A stretch of DNA of 64,000 bases from Sulfolobales archaeon HS-7 (GCA_019704295.1 AP024596.1:1535369-1599368); one strand, 5' to 3'. Counted from the stretch's first letter, positions 36,799-46,640 are shown. Translations and numbers: made by a program. Notes: generated by a model not told the origin, from the sequence alone.

Positions 36799-37821
36799 TT
36801 ACCTCTTAATTATATCTAAGAGAATGTCTACCGCTTTCTTTGGGGAGTGATTTTCTGTAACGTATTCTATGTTTCTTTCACTCTTAGCCTTTTCAGACGT
36901 TAATTGCTCCAATATTGCATTTGCGAACTCATCATCTGAATTGGCCAGAACGTATTCGGCTTTCTCTATACCCTCCATCGCCTTATTTGAAGCGATAATG
37001 GGATTACCGGAAAGCATGTACTCCAAAGACTTCAGTTTAACTCCTCCTCCCCTAACTAGGGGGGCTATACATATATCTGCTCCAAGCAGATAAGGGGCAG
37101 TCGATTCAACATATCCAGTGGCAATAACAGGATATTCCACCGGAGGAGGATTAGGGCCTACTAAATAAAAGTATGCCCTACGCTTCTCGTTAACCATTTT
37201 GGATATTTTAATAATTCTCTTAGCAGCCTCCATATTAGGCGGATAGTTCATTCCACCCACGAAAACAACTGAGGGCCTCTTGAGCTCAAATGGGGATTCC
37301 CTCCTGAAAGACTCTACATCAATGACATTAGGTAATATCGTTACGTTGTCGAGATCCCCTAACTCCTTAGCCTCTATCGTTGAAGGGACCATAACCCTAT
37401 CGTAGTAATGCGCAGTGCTCTCAAGGAACTTAATAACCCTCCTTCCTACGAAACTATTTCCTACATCCTGTTTTGACTCTACAGAGTGCAAATGGAGTAA
37501 GCTCTTCTTTCCAGATAACTTACTTGCCGTTAATGTTGGAATAGATGCCCAAGCTGTCTCGGATATGTAAACGTCAGAGTTATCATCTATAAGCCCTTTG
37601 ATAAAGGAAGGGTTATTTTGCCTTAGCCAGAGCATCCTCTTACCTCGTTCGGCTACACCCCTTCTAGAGTAAGGAGATATTCTTACGGGGATTCCCCTCC
37701 TTACCATCTCATTATACACTAGAAACACCTCCTCATGGATCCCCCCTCTCTCTGGATAGATCGATTCCATCATGACGAACTCTACGCTTCTTATTGAACT
37801 AGTTTTCCTAAAACTACTCAA
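36799..37821 (-). CDS. Glycosyltransferase family 4-like
   Basis: A 340-residue GT-B enzyme. The acceptor domain holds ERGGIHEEVFLVYNEMVRRG, and the donor domain holds SVVFVGGMNYPPN, IAPLVRGGGVKLKSLEYML and SGNPIIAS, typical of GT4 enzymes of the GGGVKxK subgroup. TTG at 37821 overlaps the upstream stop as TTGA, so it is translated with the split GT2 gene. It is the last gene of the long minus-strand unit that begins at 45662. Confidence 0.88.
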   Translation of the reverse strand: MSSFRKTSSIRSVEFVMMESIYPERGGIHEEVFLVYNEMVRRGIPVRISPYSRRGVAERGKRMLWLRQNNPSFIKGLIDDNSDVYISETAWASIPTLTASKLSGKKSLLHLHSVESKQDVGNSFVGRRVIKFLESTAHYYDRVMVPSTIEAKELGDLDNVTILPNVIDVESFRRESPFELKRPSVVFVGGMNYPPNMEAAKRIIKISKMVNEKRRAYFYLVGPNPPPVEYPVIATGYVESTAPYLLGADICIAPLVRGGGVKLKSLEYMLSGNPIIASNKAMEGIEKAEYVLANSDDEFANAILEQLTSEKAKSERNIEYVTENHSPKKAVDILLDIIKR

Positions 37822-38647
37822 TATGCCTCTTCACACTCCTCAAACTGCCTTAGCTTTTCCGAAATCAAGGTGGCCCCGCACCACTCCCTTTCCCATTTCA
37901 TTACCATATAGTTAAGCTTCTCAACCCATTCCGATTTTCTCATATTCCTAGGTATGCCTATGGAGAGGAATAATTCTCTATTTGAGGGATACATGGCATT
38001 TCCCCGCAGTATCGAAAGGAGTTTTCCCAGAGTGAAGACGTAGGAGTTAAGGCCGTTGGACCTTACGGGCACACCCGCTGTGTAAGCATTCACGGATGAC
38101 CTAACCCCGGTCAACAACATGGAAAGGAAGTTCCCTTTTCCCTTATGAGGCCTTATGTGTTTCCTCATATATTTTCCAGCACATGACAAATAAATGAATT
38201 TAAACGCTTTCGCCAATCTAAGCCAGGGATCGAAATCCTTAATGTAATGCATATTTCGCCGTCCTTCATCCTTCACTATCAATTCCTCTCTCGAAATTAT
38301 AGGAAGGGGACTAATACCAAGGGTTATCCCGTAATCTTCGATCTCTTTTCTAAATCTCGCAAAGAGATCGGTAATATCGTTATACATCAGATGGCCGTCG
38401 ATTCGCATAATGTATTTTACCTTGAATTCCTTAACGCTAATTCCCTAGCCTTTCGCCTACCTCCCCTTAACCTCATTACCTTAGGTGAGGAGTGGGAGTT
38501 GATGATCTCCAGGGTTTTATCCTTACTATATCCCTCGACTATTACCAACTCGTGGTGGCTATCGACTTGCTGTACAACTTTTTCCATAACCTTCCCGATA
38601 ACAGGTTCCTCATTTTTAACTGCCATGTTCCCACTTACAATAGTCAT
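37818..38647 (-). pseudogene. GT2 glycosyltransferase split by a frameshift
   Basis: Two adjacent frames form one GT2 protein. The first (38417-38647) has MAVKNEEPVIG and VIVEGYSKDKT and ends at ALRNSR. The second (to 37818) continues as KYIMRIDGHLMYND, the expected next segment. One missing base near 38425 (TCAAGG in place of TCNAAGG) restores RNSKVKYIMRID in frame. The rest carries RREMHYI-type and SxNAY acceptor elements to 37818. The gene lies in a conserved-looking operon with 4-nt overlaps, so the break is recent or a sequence error. Confidence 0.75.
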
Positions 38648-38650
38648 ACG

Positions 38651-40369
38651 CTATTCAATCCTCTTTTTTGCCAGGAGGACTGACGCTATCAACGCTGAGA
38701 TAATCGATATAACTGTACCTATAAATACAATAGTTAAAATAAGATCTTCCGAGGATGTGTTAATCCTTTTTCCAGTTACCTGAGTGGCATTGGAAACCTC
38801 AGGCAAGTACTCAACGACAATTTTCTTGGGGGAATGTATCGTAATGTTATTATAGTTGTTAATTGTTGAGGTATTTAACTCGAAAGTCTCTCCTTTATAT
38901 AGGTATAGGAGGGGAATACTAATAATTGAGGAATTGGGTTCCCAAGCTGTAAAGTTATATACCGTATCGGAACCGTAGATTCCTAATATCTGAACTAAAT
39001 ACTCTTGTATGTAATAGTCATTAATCGAAACGGGACTTACCATAGTAAAATTATATCGATCTGATGAGATAACCAATCTGTTCTCACCGTTGATGTAATA
39101 AATTCGAAATACGGTAACGTTATCCGTGGCGTTCAGCCAAGATGAATATATTGAAGAGTTCAATCCGTTAATCTTACCGTATACTGGTACATCTAAGGAG
39201 AGATAGTTTTGGGTATAAAAAACCAATTTTGAAAAGTTATTAAAAGTTAAAATTTGTTTTGGTACCACATCCCTCGTAACGTTAGATAGGTATACGATCT
39301 GGGACATAACTTTAACGGAACTTCCATTAAAAATCCATATGTACCTCTGCGTCGTTATGTTCCCGCTATAGTTAAGAAGAAGGGGAATTGGAAAAGTTAG
39401 GAGATCTTGTTCTAATTGTACATCACTTATGAATACTCCTCCACCAAGGTAATGAATCCCCGAATAATTTCCCATTGTAATTAGCCTGGTATTGTTTGAT
39501 AAGGTAACGTAGTTTGGTACGCATATCTCCTCACTTTTGTTATACCAGCCTGAAATCATATTCTCCAACTTTCCAGAGATGTACGCTAAGATTGGGGTCT
39601 TTACAGTTATGTAAAACTGCTCAATCTGCGTATCGTTTATGAATAAAGGTGCGTTAAGCACTTTCGTCGATATTAAGTTTCCATAGGTGAAAAACCTCGT
39701 AAATTCATTTTGATAAAGGTACCTAGCGAGAGTTATGTTGGTTCCAGATGGATACCATCCGCTGCATATTTCCTTAACCGTTCCGTTAATATAACCTCTG
39801 TATTGAGAAGAGGTATTGACGTAAAACTGTTCTTTATAAACTACTACCGCTGTGAGTGGAGATGTCACAAATATGGATTGAAACTTTTCCCCGTTAATGC
39901 AATAATCGTAGGGAATATACCTTGTATCGTTCAATTGATAGAAATAGTTCCTGGGTAAGCCTACAGATTGACTCACGTTAAACCAACCGGAAGATATGGG
40001 GAAAGGGTATTGAGAGGAAATGTTTACGTAATACTGTTTCTCATATAGGGGAGACACCAAATAACATCCTGACGTTTTGTTGTTCGAGGAGATTACAACC
40101 ACATTTGAATGATAATATGTATTATTTACCTTAACGGCAACCAAATGAGTTCTAGAGGCGGGGTAAACATCAAAATTTTGTTGGAAAGTTATGTTAATTA
40201 ACTGAGTTTGAAATGTATAGCTCCCTGGCCTAGTTAAAGTACCGTTGACAAAAAAAGGGATATTAGAACTCACTTTTATTTCACTCTTATACGTTTGAGA
40301 AAACACTTCTATTCCGAATATGGAGATTATTGAGAGTGTTACGATTAGCACGACAATTATTCTATTCAT
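38651..40369 (-). CDS. Repetitive beta-rich surface protein, C-terminally anchored
   Basis: A 572-residue extracytoplasmic protein. It has a signal helix (about 6-22), then at least four imperfect repeats of about 75-85 residues. These are marked by SGW(F/Y)N/P (SSGWFNVS, CSGWYPSG, ISGWYNKS, SSWLNAT) and INDxQxEQ-type ends (INDTQIEQF, ISDVQLEQD, INDYYIQEY). It carries many sequons and ends with a helix (about 543-565) plus KKRIE. It is probably a glycosylated envelope protein. Its start overlaps the DUF4350-like gene by 4 nt. No enzymatic motif is seen. Confidence 0.8.
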   Translation of the reverse strand: MNRIIVVLIVTLSIISIFGIEVFSQTYKSEIKVSSNIPFFVNGTLTRPGSYTFQTQLINITFQQNFDVYPASRTHLVAVKVNNTYYHSNVVVISSNNKTSGCYLVSPLYEKQYYVNISSQYPFPISSGWFNVSQSVGLPRNYFYQLNDTRYIPYDYCINGEKFQSIFVTSPLTAVVVYKEQFYVNTSSQYRGYINGTVKEICSGWYPSGTNITLARYLYQNEFTRFFTYGNLISTKVLNAPLFINDTQIEQFYITVKTPILAYISGKLENMISGWYNKSEEICVPNYVTLSNNTRLITMGNYSGIHYLGGGVFISDVQLEQDLLTFPIPLLLNYSGNITTQRYIWIFNGSSVKVMSQIVYLSNVTRDVVPKQILTFNNFSKLVFYTQNYLSLDVPVYGKINGLNSSIYSSWLNATDNVTVFRIYYINGENRLVISSDRYNFTMVSPVSINDYYIQEYLVQILGIYGSDTVYNFTAWEPNSSIISIPLLYLYKGETFELNTSTINNYNNITIHSPKKIVVEYLPEVSNATQVTGKRINTSSEDLILTIVFIGTVISIISALIASVLLAKKRIE

Positions 40370-41100
40370 GAATTCCCACCAGTTTGCATAAGTTTAATAT
40401 AGGTATGGAACATCTTCCTATATTTTATCGAAATCCCAAGAATAGTTAGCGGGATATTCCATACCCATCCTTTAATTTTACCTAATAAGCTTGAGTCAGG
40501 AGGATTAACGATCAATCTTAATCCCTTCTGGGCTATCAGAGAGTGAATTAGGTTTGTATTGTTCATCATTTCCATATATTTATTCAAAAACAAGTACGGA
40601 GTCGAAATTACGATAATTTTCCCCTTACCGTAACTTACACACGATATTAGGGAATTTCCCTCAAAGGACAGGGTTGATTCACCGCCTATAATTGGATGTG
40701 GATAAGGGAAAACGTACCTCATACCGTTATCTTTTACAATGTCGATCGAGCAGTTGAATACGTACGAATTATTTGACGTTATTAGATTAGGAGCGAGAAC
40801 GACATTAACCTTTATGATCTTGATCAAATAAGCTGAAACCAGGCTGTAATTCCCTGCAAGTATAAGGGTATTGCCTGAAAATACATATGATGAGAAGTTA
40901 CTCTCACAACTTCCTCCCACCAGTAACATAAGGGTGACATTACTTGAGTTTTCAAGGATATATGAACGGTGTAATTCGGAGAGCCCAGAGGGACCTACAT
41001 TATAAGGCGAGTAAGAGAGGTTGTCTGGATAAAGAAAGGCCGTCAATGCTAATATTAGGAAAAACAGGCCAACGAAAATGTAGAATGCTCTACTTATCAT
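40366..41100 (-). CDS. DUF4350-like membrane protein
   Basis: A 244-residue protein with an N-terminal helix (5-24), a Rossmann-like extracytoplasmic domain with GPSGLSELHRSYI, a landmark of DUF4350 proteins, and a C-terminal helix near residue 220. Such proteins usually occur beside MoxR ATPases, DUF58 proteins and DUF4129/transglutaminase proteins in envelope-related clusters; here the neighbours are a large membrane protein, a repetitive surface protein and glycosyltransferases, with no MoxR or DUF58 visible. It overlaps its neighbours by 11 nt (upstream) and 4 nt (downstream). Confidence 0.7.
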   Translation of the reverse strand: MISRAFYIFVGLFFLILALTAFLYPDNLSYSPYNVGPSGLSELHRSYILENSSNVTLMLLVGGSCESNFSSYVFSGNTLILAGNYSLVSAYLIKIIKVNVVLAPNLITSNNSYVFNCSIDIVKDNGMRYVFPYPHPIIGGESTLSFEGNSLISCVSYGKGKIIVISTPYLFLNKYMEMMNNTNLIHSLIAQKGLRLIVNPPDSSLLGKIKGWVWNIPLTILGISIKYRKMFHTYIKLMQTGGNS

Positions 41101-42826
41101 TTTTCTCCACCCTTAATTCCCTTAGCTCTGTTTTGCGTTTACCCCGTTTACTCCTTCTCTTTAAAATAACTTCGGCCGTTATCCCCAGAATAATAAAGAT
41201 CACTCCGTAAAGCGGATTTACTATCGTAGTTGAAGTGGAAACAACAACGGAATAGTAATAATCTCGGGGAACTATCTTAACGAAAATAGTTTGGTTTCCC
41301 ATAACGACTAACACTCTGGGATTAAGCAGGAGTTCGAAACTTCCGTTCCTAACTAAAGTTGAATATCTCTCCTTTCCTACGTATACGTACACCTTAGAAC
41401 CGTCTACCCCCTTCTCCGCGACTTTCCCGGAAACCTTAATTTTTAGTGGAATTACCCAATACTTTGATATTTTTACTGAGGCGTTAAGGATATGTAAAAG
41501 TGGGGTAAATCGAAGAGTTGCGTTAGCTGGGGCGAGATAGTATTGTGGAAGAATGGAAATCTCTACGTTATAGGTTTGATTGGTCAGGTTGATAGGTACA
41601 GGAACAGACACACTAAAGTTCCCTGTAACGTTGTACCTGGAAATTACGTTTGAGAGGTTTACTACCATAATCCTGTTTTTCCCAGTTACACAGCCCGAGA
41701 GATTAAAGTTCTCACCAACATAGACTTTCCCAAATGACTTATTGATGTAGAGCTCCGTTTGAGTTACGTTTACCGGAACCTCGTAGGTGGTGAAATCAGG
41801 ATAAAAGGAGCGGTTGCCCGGATATATTACTACTATTGACATATACGATAGGTAATCCCTTAAAGTAATCGTAAAGTTGAATTTTCCGTGATCGAGTGGT
41901 AAATATTCTGAGATATTTAAGTACTGTAGGAAAACGTAGCCGGAAGGGAAAAGGTCCTTAGAGGACGTGACTGATCCATTTATCTCGATCGTTTTATTCT
42001 CTGGAATTTTTTTAGGAAGGGTGAGTGAGATATGCGTTCTCTCGGTCCAGTTTGGGTTTACTCTTCCTATGACCTGGAAATACAGCTGCGAATTAAGGAT
42101 TTTATAATAGAGTGTTCTATTCATATCGTCAACTAGGGATTTGAGATCAATACAAGATTTCACATTGGAGAATTCCCTAAGGATTTGCATTTGTATCCTC
42201 AAGTTATTTAGGCTATTTGAAGTGTTTGCATATGCAGAAAGAAGTTGGTTATAATCCGTTTCCGCCAACGCGAAATTACCTTCTTTCAGGTTAGTTAAGT
42301 AATCTAAATACATCGCATTAGTATATTCGTAATTTCTCAGAAAGCTCATTGCAGCATCGTATGACGAATTCACGTATTTTTGATAACCCTCTGACAGGAT
42401 AACGTCTGGAGGAGGGGAACTAGCGTTATTTTCGGAAACTATAGACGAGTAATAATTGAACAGTCCTGAAGTCGACGGGGATACAGTTAATGAAGAGACG
42501 TCCTTTGGTGAAGTAAAACCCGCAACTCCTGCATAAAACGCGGCCGAGAAAGTTAAAATTAGGACGATAGGCACTAATATGTTCCTATAATCGATGGAGC
42601 TCCAGAACTTCCTGGTGTAGAAAAACGTAAGAAATACGCTGAAAACTCCCGTTAAATATAGTGCAAATGACGAGTTAAAGGTTATAGCCAAGAGGACAAG
42701 TATTATTACACCTAAGGAAAGGGGGATGGAGAAGACTCCAAGTTTTTTCAGTTTAGTAAAACTTATTGCCGTCAGACCTATGAAGCCCCCTAATATTAAC
42801 GGCAACAAGTAAGTGTTAACTTCCAT
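41090..42826 (-). CDS. Large membrane protein with extracellular Ig-like domains
   Basis: A 578-residue protein with about four N-terminal helices (to residue 125), a helical segment (about 140-240), and an extracytoplasmic beta-rich region (about 245-530) with Ig-like strands (LPKKIPENKTIEINGSVTSS; GENFNLSGCVTGKN). It ends in a C-terminal helix and very basic RRSKRGKRKTE tail. Many sequons suggest glycosylation. The layout resembles the DUF4129/transglutaminase partners of DUF4350 proteins, but neither domain is recognised. It overlaps the DUF4350-like gene by 11 nt. Confidence 0.75.
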   Translation of the reverse strand: MEVNTYLLPLILGGFIGLTAISFTKLKKLGVFSIPLSLGVIILVLLAITFNSSFALYLTGVFSVFLTFFYTRKFWSSIDYRNILVPIVLILTFSAAFYAGVAGFTSPKDVSSLTVSPSTSGLFNYYSSIVSENNASSPPPDVILSEGYQKYVNSSYDAAMSFLRNYEYTNAMYLDYLTNLKEGNFALAETDYNQLLSAYANTSNSLNNLRIQMQILREFSNVKSCIDLKSLVDDMNRTLYYKILNSQLYFQVIGRVNPNWTERTHISLTLPKKIPENKTIEINGSVTSSKDLFPSGYVFLQYLNISEYLPLDHGKFNFTITLRDYLSYMSIVVIYPGNRSFYPDFTTYEVPVNVTQTELYINKSFGKVYVGENFNLSGCVTGKNRIMVVNLSNVISRYNVTGNFSVSVPVPINLTNQTYNVEISILPQYYLAPANATLRFTPLLHILNASVKISKYWVIPLKIKVSGKVAEKGVDGSKVYVYVGKERYSTLVRNGSFELLLNPRVLVVMGNQTIFVKIVPRDYYYSVVVSTSTTIVNPLYGVIFIILGITAEVILKRRSKRGKRKTELRELRVEKNDK

Positions 42827-42868
42827 TTTATCGATGATTACTAAAGGTCCTAGTTAAAAAGGTAATAG

Positions 42869-43558
42869 CTATAGAGTACCAATAGTTATATGTAAAATGT
42901 TCCTTTCAAGCTTCTGTTCCTTGATATAGGCAATCTTTGATGTATACTCTGATATTATAGATGCCGCGATCATTGATTGCATAAAACCCAGAATCTCGTA
43001 AGTTTTTGCAGGCTTAGGTCCGTATATCCTTACCTCAAAGGTAGAATCCTCAAGGGAGTTAACTTTTACATCCCTAGCTACTGTAAATACATCCTTCATT
43101 CCCTTCCTAAGAATATATCCCAAGTCCTCATTGAAAGTCAGCATTTTCTGCATCTCGTTAACTACAATAGTGCCAGGAGTTTCTAGAAACACTCCGAATT
43201 CCTTTTCATTAAAGTAATTCATTAACTCCCTGTTTACCTTCTTAATGCCGCTTTCCGGAATTTTATTTACTAAAAGCATACCGTTCGCTCCCAGGGATGA
43301 CGGAACGAAAAGTCTATAGAACTGCTCCTTTCCGTAATATCTAAAAATCGCCTCGATATTAGATACGAGAGAAGTTAAAAGTAGTTCGTTGCTATCTTCT
43401 TTTTCACTACCAGTTAATCCTAGACCTACTGTTGAGGTTGAGATTATACCGATCGACAAAACCGCAAGAGGGATATATGAGGTGATTAGAAGAGAAAGGA
43501 ACAACATACCTATACCGAAGATCATTATGTATATCCAAATGTAACCCATTTCTTTCAT
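42869..43558 (-). CDS. Uncharacterised membrane protein of the surface operon
   Basis: A 229-residue protein with two N-terminal helices (about 5-50) and a cytosolic alpha/beta domain (EAIFRYYGKEQFYRLFVPSS; GYILRKGMKDVFTVARDV). No known family is recognised. The start overlaps the GT4 stop as ATGA, and the next gene follows after 42 nt, so it belongs to the same operon. It could couple cytosolic glycan synthesis to the membrane proteins downstream, but this is speculation from context. Confidence 0.7.
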   Translation of the reverse strand: MKEMGYIWIYIMIFGIGMLFLSLLITSYIPLAVLSIGIISTSTVGLGLTGSEKEDSNELLLTSLVSNIEAIFRYYGKEQFYRLFVPSSLGANGMLLVNKIPESGIKKVNRELMNYFNEKEFGVFLETPGTIVVNEMQKMLTFNEDLGYILRKGMKDVFTVARDVKVNSLEDSTFEVRIYGPKPAKTYEILGFMQSMIAASIISEYTSKIAYIKEQKLERNILHITIGTL

Positions 43559-44610
43559 TGTAATATTCCCCTATAGAGTTCCTCGTGTTGTCTAACAACC
43601 TCCTCCCAAGTCTTTACCTCTTTTTTACCCTGCTCTCCAACCTGCTGGGCCAATTCAGGAGAGGCGAGCACAGCGTTAATTTGCCTTACCATTTCCGACT
43701 CTGAGGCTTTTGGAAATAGAAATCCGTTTTCGCCATGTCTTATTCTATAACTTAAACTGCCTGCGCTACTAGCGACTACCGCCTTGCCTCTTGCCCAGGC
43801 TTCGCTAAGTACTATTGAATATGCTTCCGCGTAATCCGATATACTCGGTATGATAACCGCTTCCGAGTTATCTATTAATCTTATTTTCTCATCCTCATTA
43901 ACGTATCCTGTAAATTTCACTTTCCCCTCAACGCCTTCCCTCCTCGCCATCTTCTGGTAATATCTGACGTCACCAGAACCTGCAATTATCACATTTGCGT
44001 TGATTTTTTTCGTAGCTCTTATCAATAGTTCTACCCCTTTCAATCTCTCTAACCTTCCTACATATAAAACATATCTATCCCCTTGTGATGGGGAACGCGT
44101 TGTAGCTAAATACCTTTCGTCTACTCCGTCCTCAATTACCGCAGGATCGAATCCCCATCTCTCCCTGACGATTTTACTATCACGGTAGTTCTTCACTATA
44201 AGTCGCTTACTATTTAATGCTATTCCTAATCCCCAGCTAGAGTAAAGCTTGCCTAATGTCCTCTTGATCAAGCTCGGATGGTCTGCTAACGAATCTATTG
44301 CCATTAGGGTAAATACGCTATTCTTTATTCCTTTATGTAACAATAAGGAGAAAAGGGAATTTTGTGAATGAAAGTGGACTAAATCTGCGTCATTAAGTTC
44401 TTCTGGAACCTCTAAAGGTACAGTAATATCGTTTATACCTAACATCTTAATAGATCTAGGCTTGACCGTCCTGAACGTAGAGTCTAAGCTTGAGGTGCAG
44501 ACCACAGTTACATCGTGTTTCCTTGCCAATCTCGTGGATAACTCATAAACGACTTTTTCAATCCCTCCCACTTTAGGATCAGCGGATCGAGCAACATGAA
44601 CTAATTTCAT
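43555..44610 (-). CDS. Glycosyltransferase family 4
   Basis: A 351-residue GT-B enzyme. MKLVHVARSADPKVGGIEKV is the standard GT4 N-terminus. The donor half has YVLYVGRLERLKGVELLIRA and the EX7E-like EAYSIVLSE. The ATG at 44610 overlaps the upstream stop as ATGA, so longer in-frame starts are rejected. It is translationally coupled to the GT2 before it and the 229-residue membrane protein after it. It likely extends a glycan started by the GT2. Confidence 0.92.
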   Translation of the reverse strand: MKLVHVARSADPKVGGIEKVVYELSTRLARKHDVTVVCTSSLDSTFRTVKPRSIKMLGINDITVPLEVPEELNDADLVHFHSQNSLFSLLLHKGIKNSVFTLMAIDSLADHPSLIKRTLGKLYSSWGLGIALNSKRLIVKNYRDSKIVRERWGFDPAVIEDGVDERYLATTRSPSQGDRYVLYVGRLERLKGVELLIRATKKINANVIIAGSGDVRYYQKMARREGVEGKVKFTGYVNEDEKIRLIDNSEAVIIPSISDYAEAYSIVLSEAWARGKAVVASSAGSLSYRIRHGENGFLFPKASESEMVRQINAVLASPELAQQVGEQGKKEVKTWEEVVRQHEELYRGILQ

Positions 44611-45662
44611 TTTAATTCCTTCCTCCATACGATGACTTCTCCCTTCATTGCGAAGAATTGTGATAAGATTAAGGCTATTTGGTTCGGTATCCAAGCTAAC
44701 GCGATCTTCCTGAACCTCTTATTAACCATAAAAAGAGAGGCAATAGCGATGACGCCCATCGTAATCACTGGGGCGGAGAAAAGCATTAGCGAAAGGCCTA
44801 TTATTAAGAACCAAGGTCCCACGGTATGAAGGTAAGTCTCCTCAGCGAAGACGATCTTAAAGTCCTTATTACTTGATCTCATCACTTTAATTACGTTTCT
44901 CAAGAAATGCCTTACTAAATGAGACCCCCTCCTAGTTTTCCAGCTTAGGTATTCGAGTATTTTCTTCGGAGACTCCTCAACAACCCTCATAGTAGGTATG
45001 GATATGGCTCTATATCCCTTCAGTGACAAGAGAGTTGCTATTGTACTGTCATCAGCTCCAACAGTAGGTATTTCCTCAGGCGTAATCAAATTTCTATTGA
45101 AGGCTACCATTTCCCCGTTAAATATGGGAGTAGAGAACATAGCAGACTCACCTACTCTAACGTCATTATAGAAGTCCCTGTAGGAGTTCTCTAGTTCCCC
45201 ATAGGAGTGTTTCACGCAAGTTACGGCCCCGACTTTACCATTAAGATAACTTAGGGCATTGCTTAACGGATCGATCCAGATAGCGTCGGCATCCGTTACT
45301 ACAACTATATCGCCCTTCGATTGCCTCATTGCTTCCTTTACCGCGTGAATTTTACCTGTTCGATTTTGTTGTTTTATGAGCTTCACGTCACTGAACTCCC
45401 TCAATTCCTCTTCAATGCCATCCTTGCTAGAGTCTATAATTATGACCTCCACGTTCTCTCCTTTTGTCTTCTCAAACACATTTTTCAGTTTCTTCCTAAT
45501 TCTAGCTCTCTCATTATAGGTAGGAATAATAATCGATATCAATGGTAAAGGACGATTGGTGGGTGTAGTGCTAAGTTTTCTCTTACTAATTACCGAGTAA
45601 TAGCCGATGGGTTGGACGAAATGAAGTGAAGTTATTAGCACCCCTAAGTCAAATAACAACAT
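44607..45662 (-). CDS. Membrane-bound processive-type GT2 glycosyltransferase
   Basis: A 351-residue protein with an N-terminal helix (1-22), GT-A core with IIIPTYNERARIRKKL, VIIIDSSKDG and VVVTDADAIW (DxD), acceptor motif TVGADDST, then KTRRGSHLVRHF resembling the Q/RxxRW loop of hyaluronan/cellulose-synthase-like enzymes, and two or three C-terminal helices. It may synthesise a repeating glycan or transfer to a lipid. It is the first gene of the surface operon running to 36799. The coupled GT4 follows. Confidence 0.9.
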   Translation of the reverse strand: MLLFDLGVLITSLHFVQPIGYYSVISKRKLSTTPTNRPLPLISIIIPTYNERARIRKKLKNVFEKTKGENVEVIIIDSSKDGIEEELREFSDVKLIKQQNRTGKIHAVKEAMRQSKGDIVVVTDADAIWIDPLSNALSYLNGKVGAVTCVKHSYGELENSYRDFYNDVRVGESAMFSTPIFNGEMVAFNRNLITPEEIPTVGADDSTIATLLSLKGYRAISIPTMRVVEESPKKILEYLSWKTRRGSHLVRHFLRNVIKVMRSSNKDFKIVFAEETYLHTVGPWFLIIGLSLMLFSAPVITMGVIAIASLFMVNKRFRKIALAWIPNQIALILSQFFAMKGEVIVWRKELK

Positions 45663-45780
45663 GATGTATTCAGAATCGTTTTGATTCCCCTCATAATAAA
45701 TGGCATTGTAGATGTTATGTTTCTAGTTCTATATTTTGCCTTATATCGAGCATAGTGGTTTACAAATAAGTCGGAGGGAA
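45663..45780. promoter_or_regulatory. Upstream region of the surface operon
   Basis: A minus-strand ATTTATTATG box (about 45692-45701) lies some 35 nt before the ATG at 45662 and is the most likely promoter of the operon. Confidence 0.3.
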
Positions 45781-46640
45781 TAGCGTAAAATGAAAGCAAT
45801 GGCAATCATGCCTTTAACCAAATTCAACAGTGAATTCATAACGGCTATTTCTTCCATAGTTTATTTATGATAACGGAGTAACCGACATATCGAGCGTCTT
45901 TGAGGACGATGCAGATCAAAACTACTTAAGGGCTTTAAGAAAGAATTTCCAGAATATTATGGCTAGAATTAAGAGAAGCAAAGCAACGTCAGAAAAGCCT
46001 ACTTCGAAATCAAGAAAATTTACTTCGATTGACTCATATCCCACACGAGAAACTCGGTAATCTAAAAATTTTCATTATGCAATACTAATTCCATAGCGAA
46101 ACTAATGAGAGAGATCTATTAAGCGTAGAGTGTGATGAGCTTTATCCTCCTATTATCTTACCTCAGGATGACGTCGGAACCGATAAAAGAAATTTTTTAG
46201 TGAGAATTGGAAAATACCGTTAAGTGAAGGAAGTGGAAGGGGTTCATATCAATCGCAAAATTAGTAAGAAAAACTCAAACGCAGAATTCAAAGATATCGG
46301 AAAACTCGGCCGATTTCACTTCAGCATGATGAACCCAGGCTATTAACGAGGAATGAAGTGGAACTATTAATTGATGTTAGCGAGAGAGAAATGAGACCTT
46401 TATCCGTTCGGCGAAGACTGTGCTCCACTATCAACGAACAGGTAATTTCGGTCTCGGCGTAGCCTAGGCCATGTTAGCCGGTGCGGTTCCAGTAATTTAT
46501 AGATTTACCGGATTATGGAAGGATAACTCATAAGATGGAAATTCGCTCTTAGATGTTCCAATCAAACCTAGGCTTCTGAGATAATATTGGATTCCTATTT
46601 AATGCAAATTTATTAGAGAAATGCAGTGTAATTTCAAAGC
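45781..46640 (+). pseudogene. Decayed GT4 glycosyltransferase (ALG11-like)
   Basis: Broken plus-strand frames form a GT4 C-terminal half. Near 46440 the frame reads TGNFGLGVA then AMLAGAVPVIYRFTGLWKD, which matches the donor-binding E-x7-E region of ALG11-like mannosyltransferases, including the AGAVPV motif. Upstream segments (SVFEDDADQNYLRALRKN) are also protein-like. Many stops and shifts make it non-functional. The remaining DNA to 46856 holds only the promoter of the next gene. Confidence 0.55.

Noticed and set aside
38410..38435. Programmed frameshift in the split GT2 gene
   Set aside because: No slippery heptamer and no downstream structure; a simple one-base loss explains it better.
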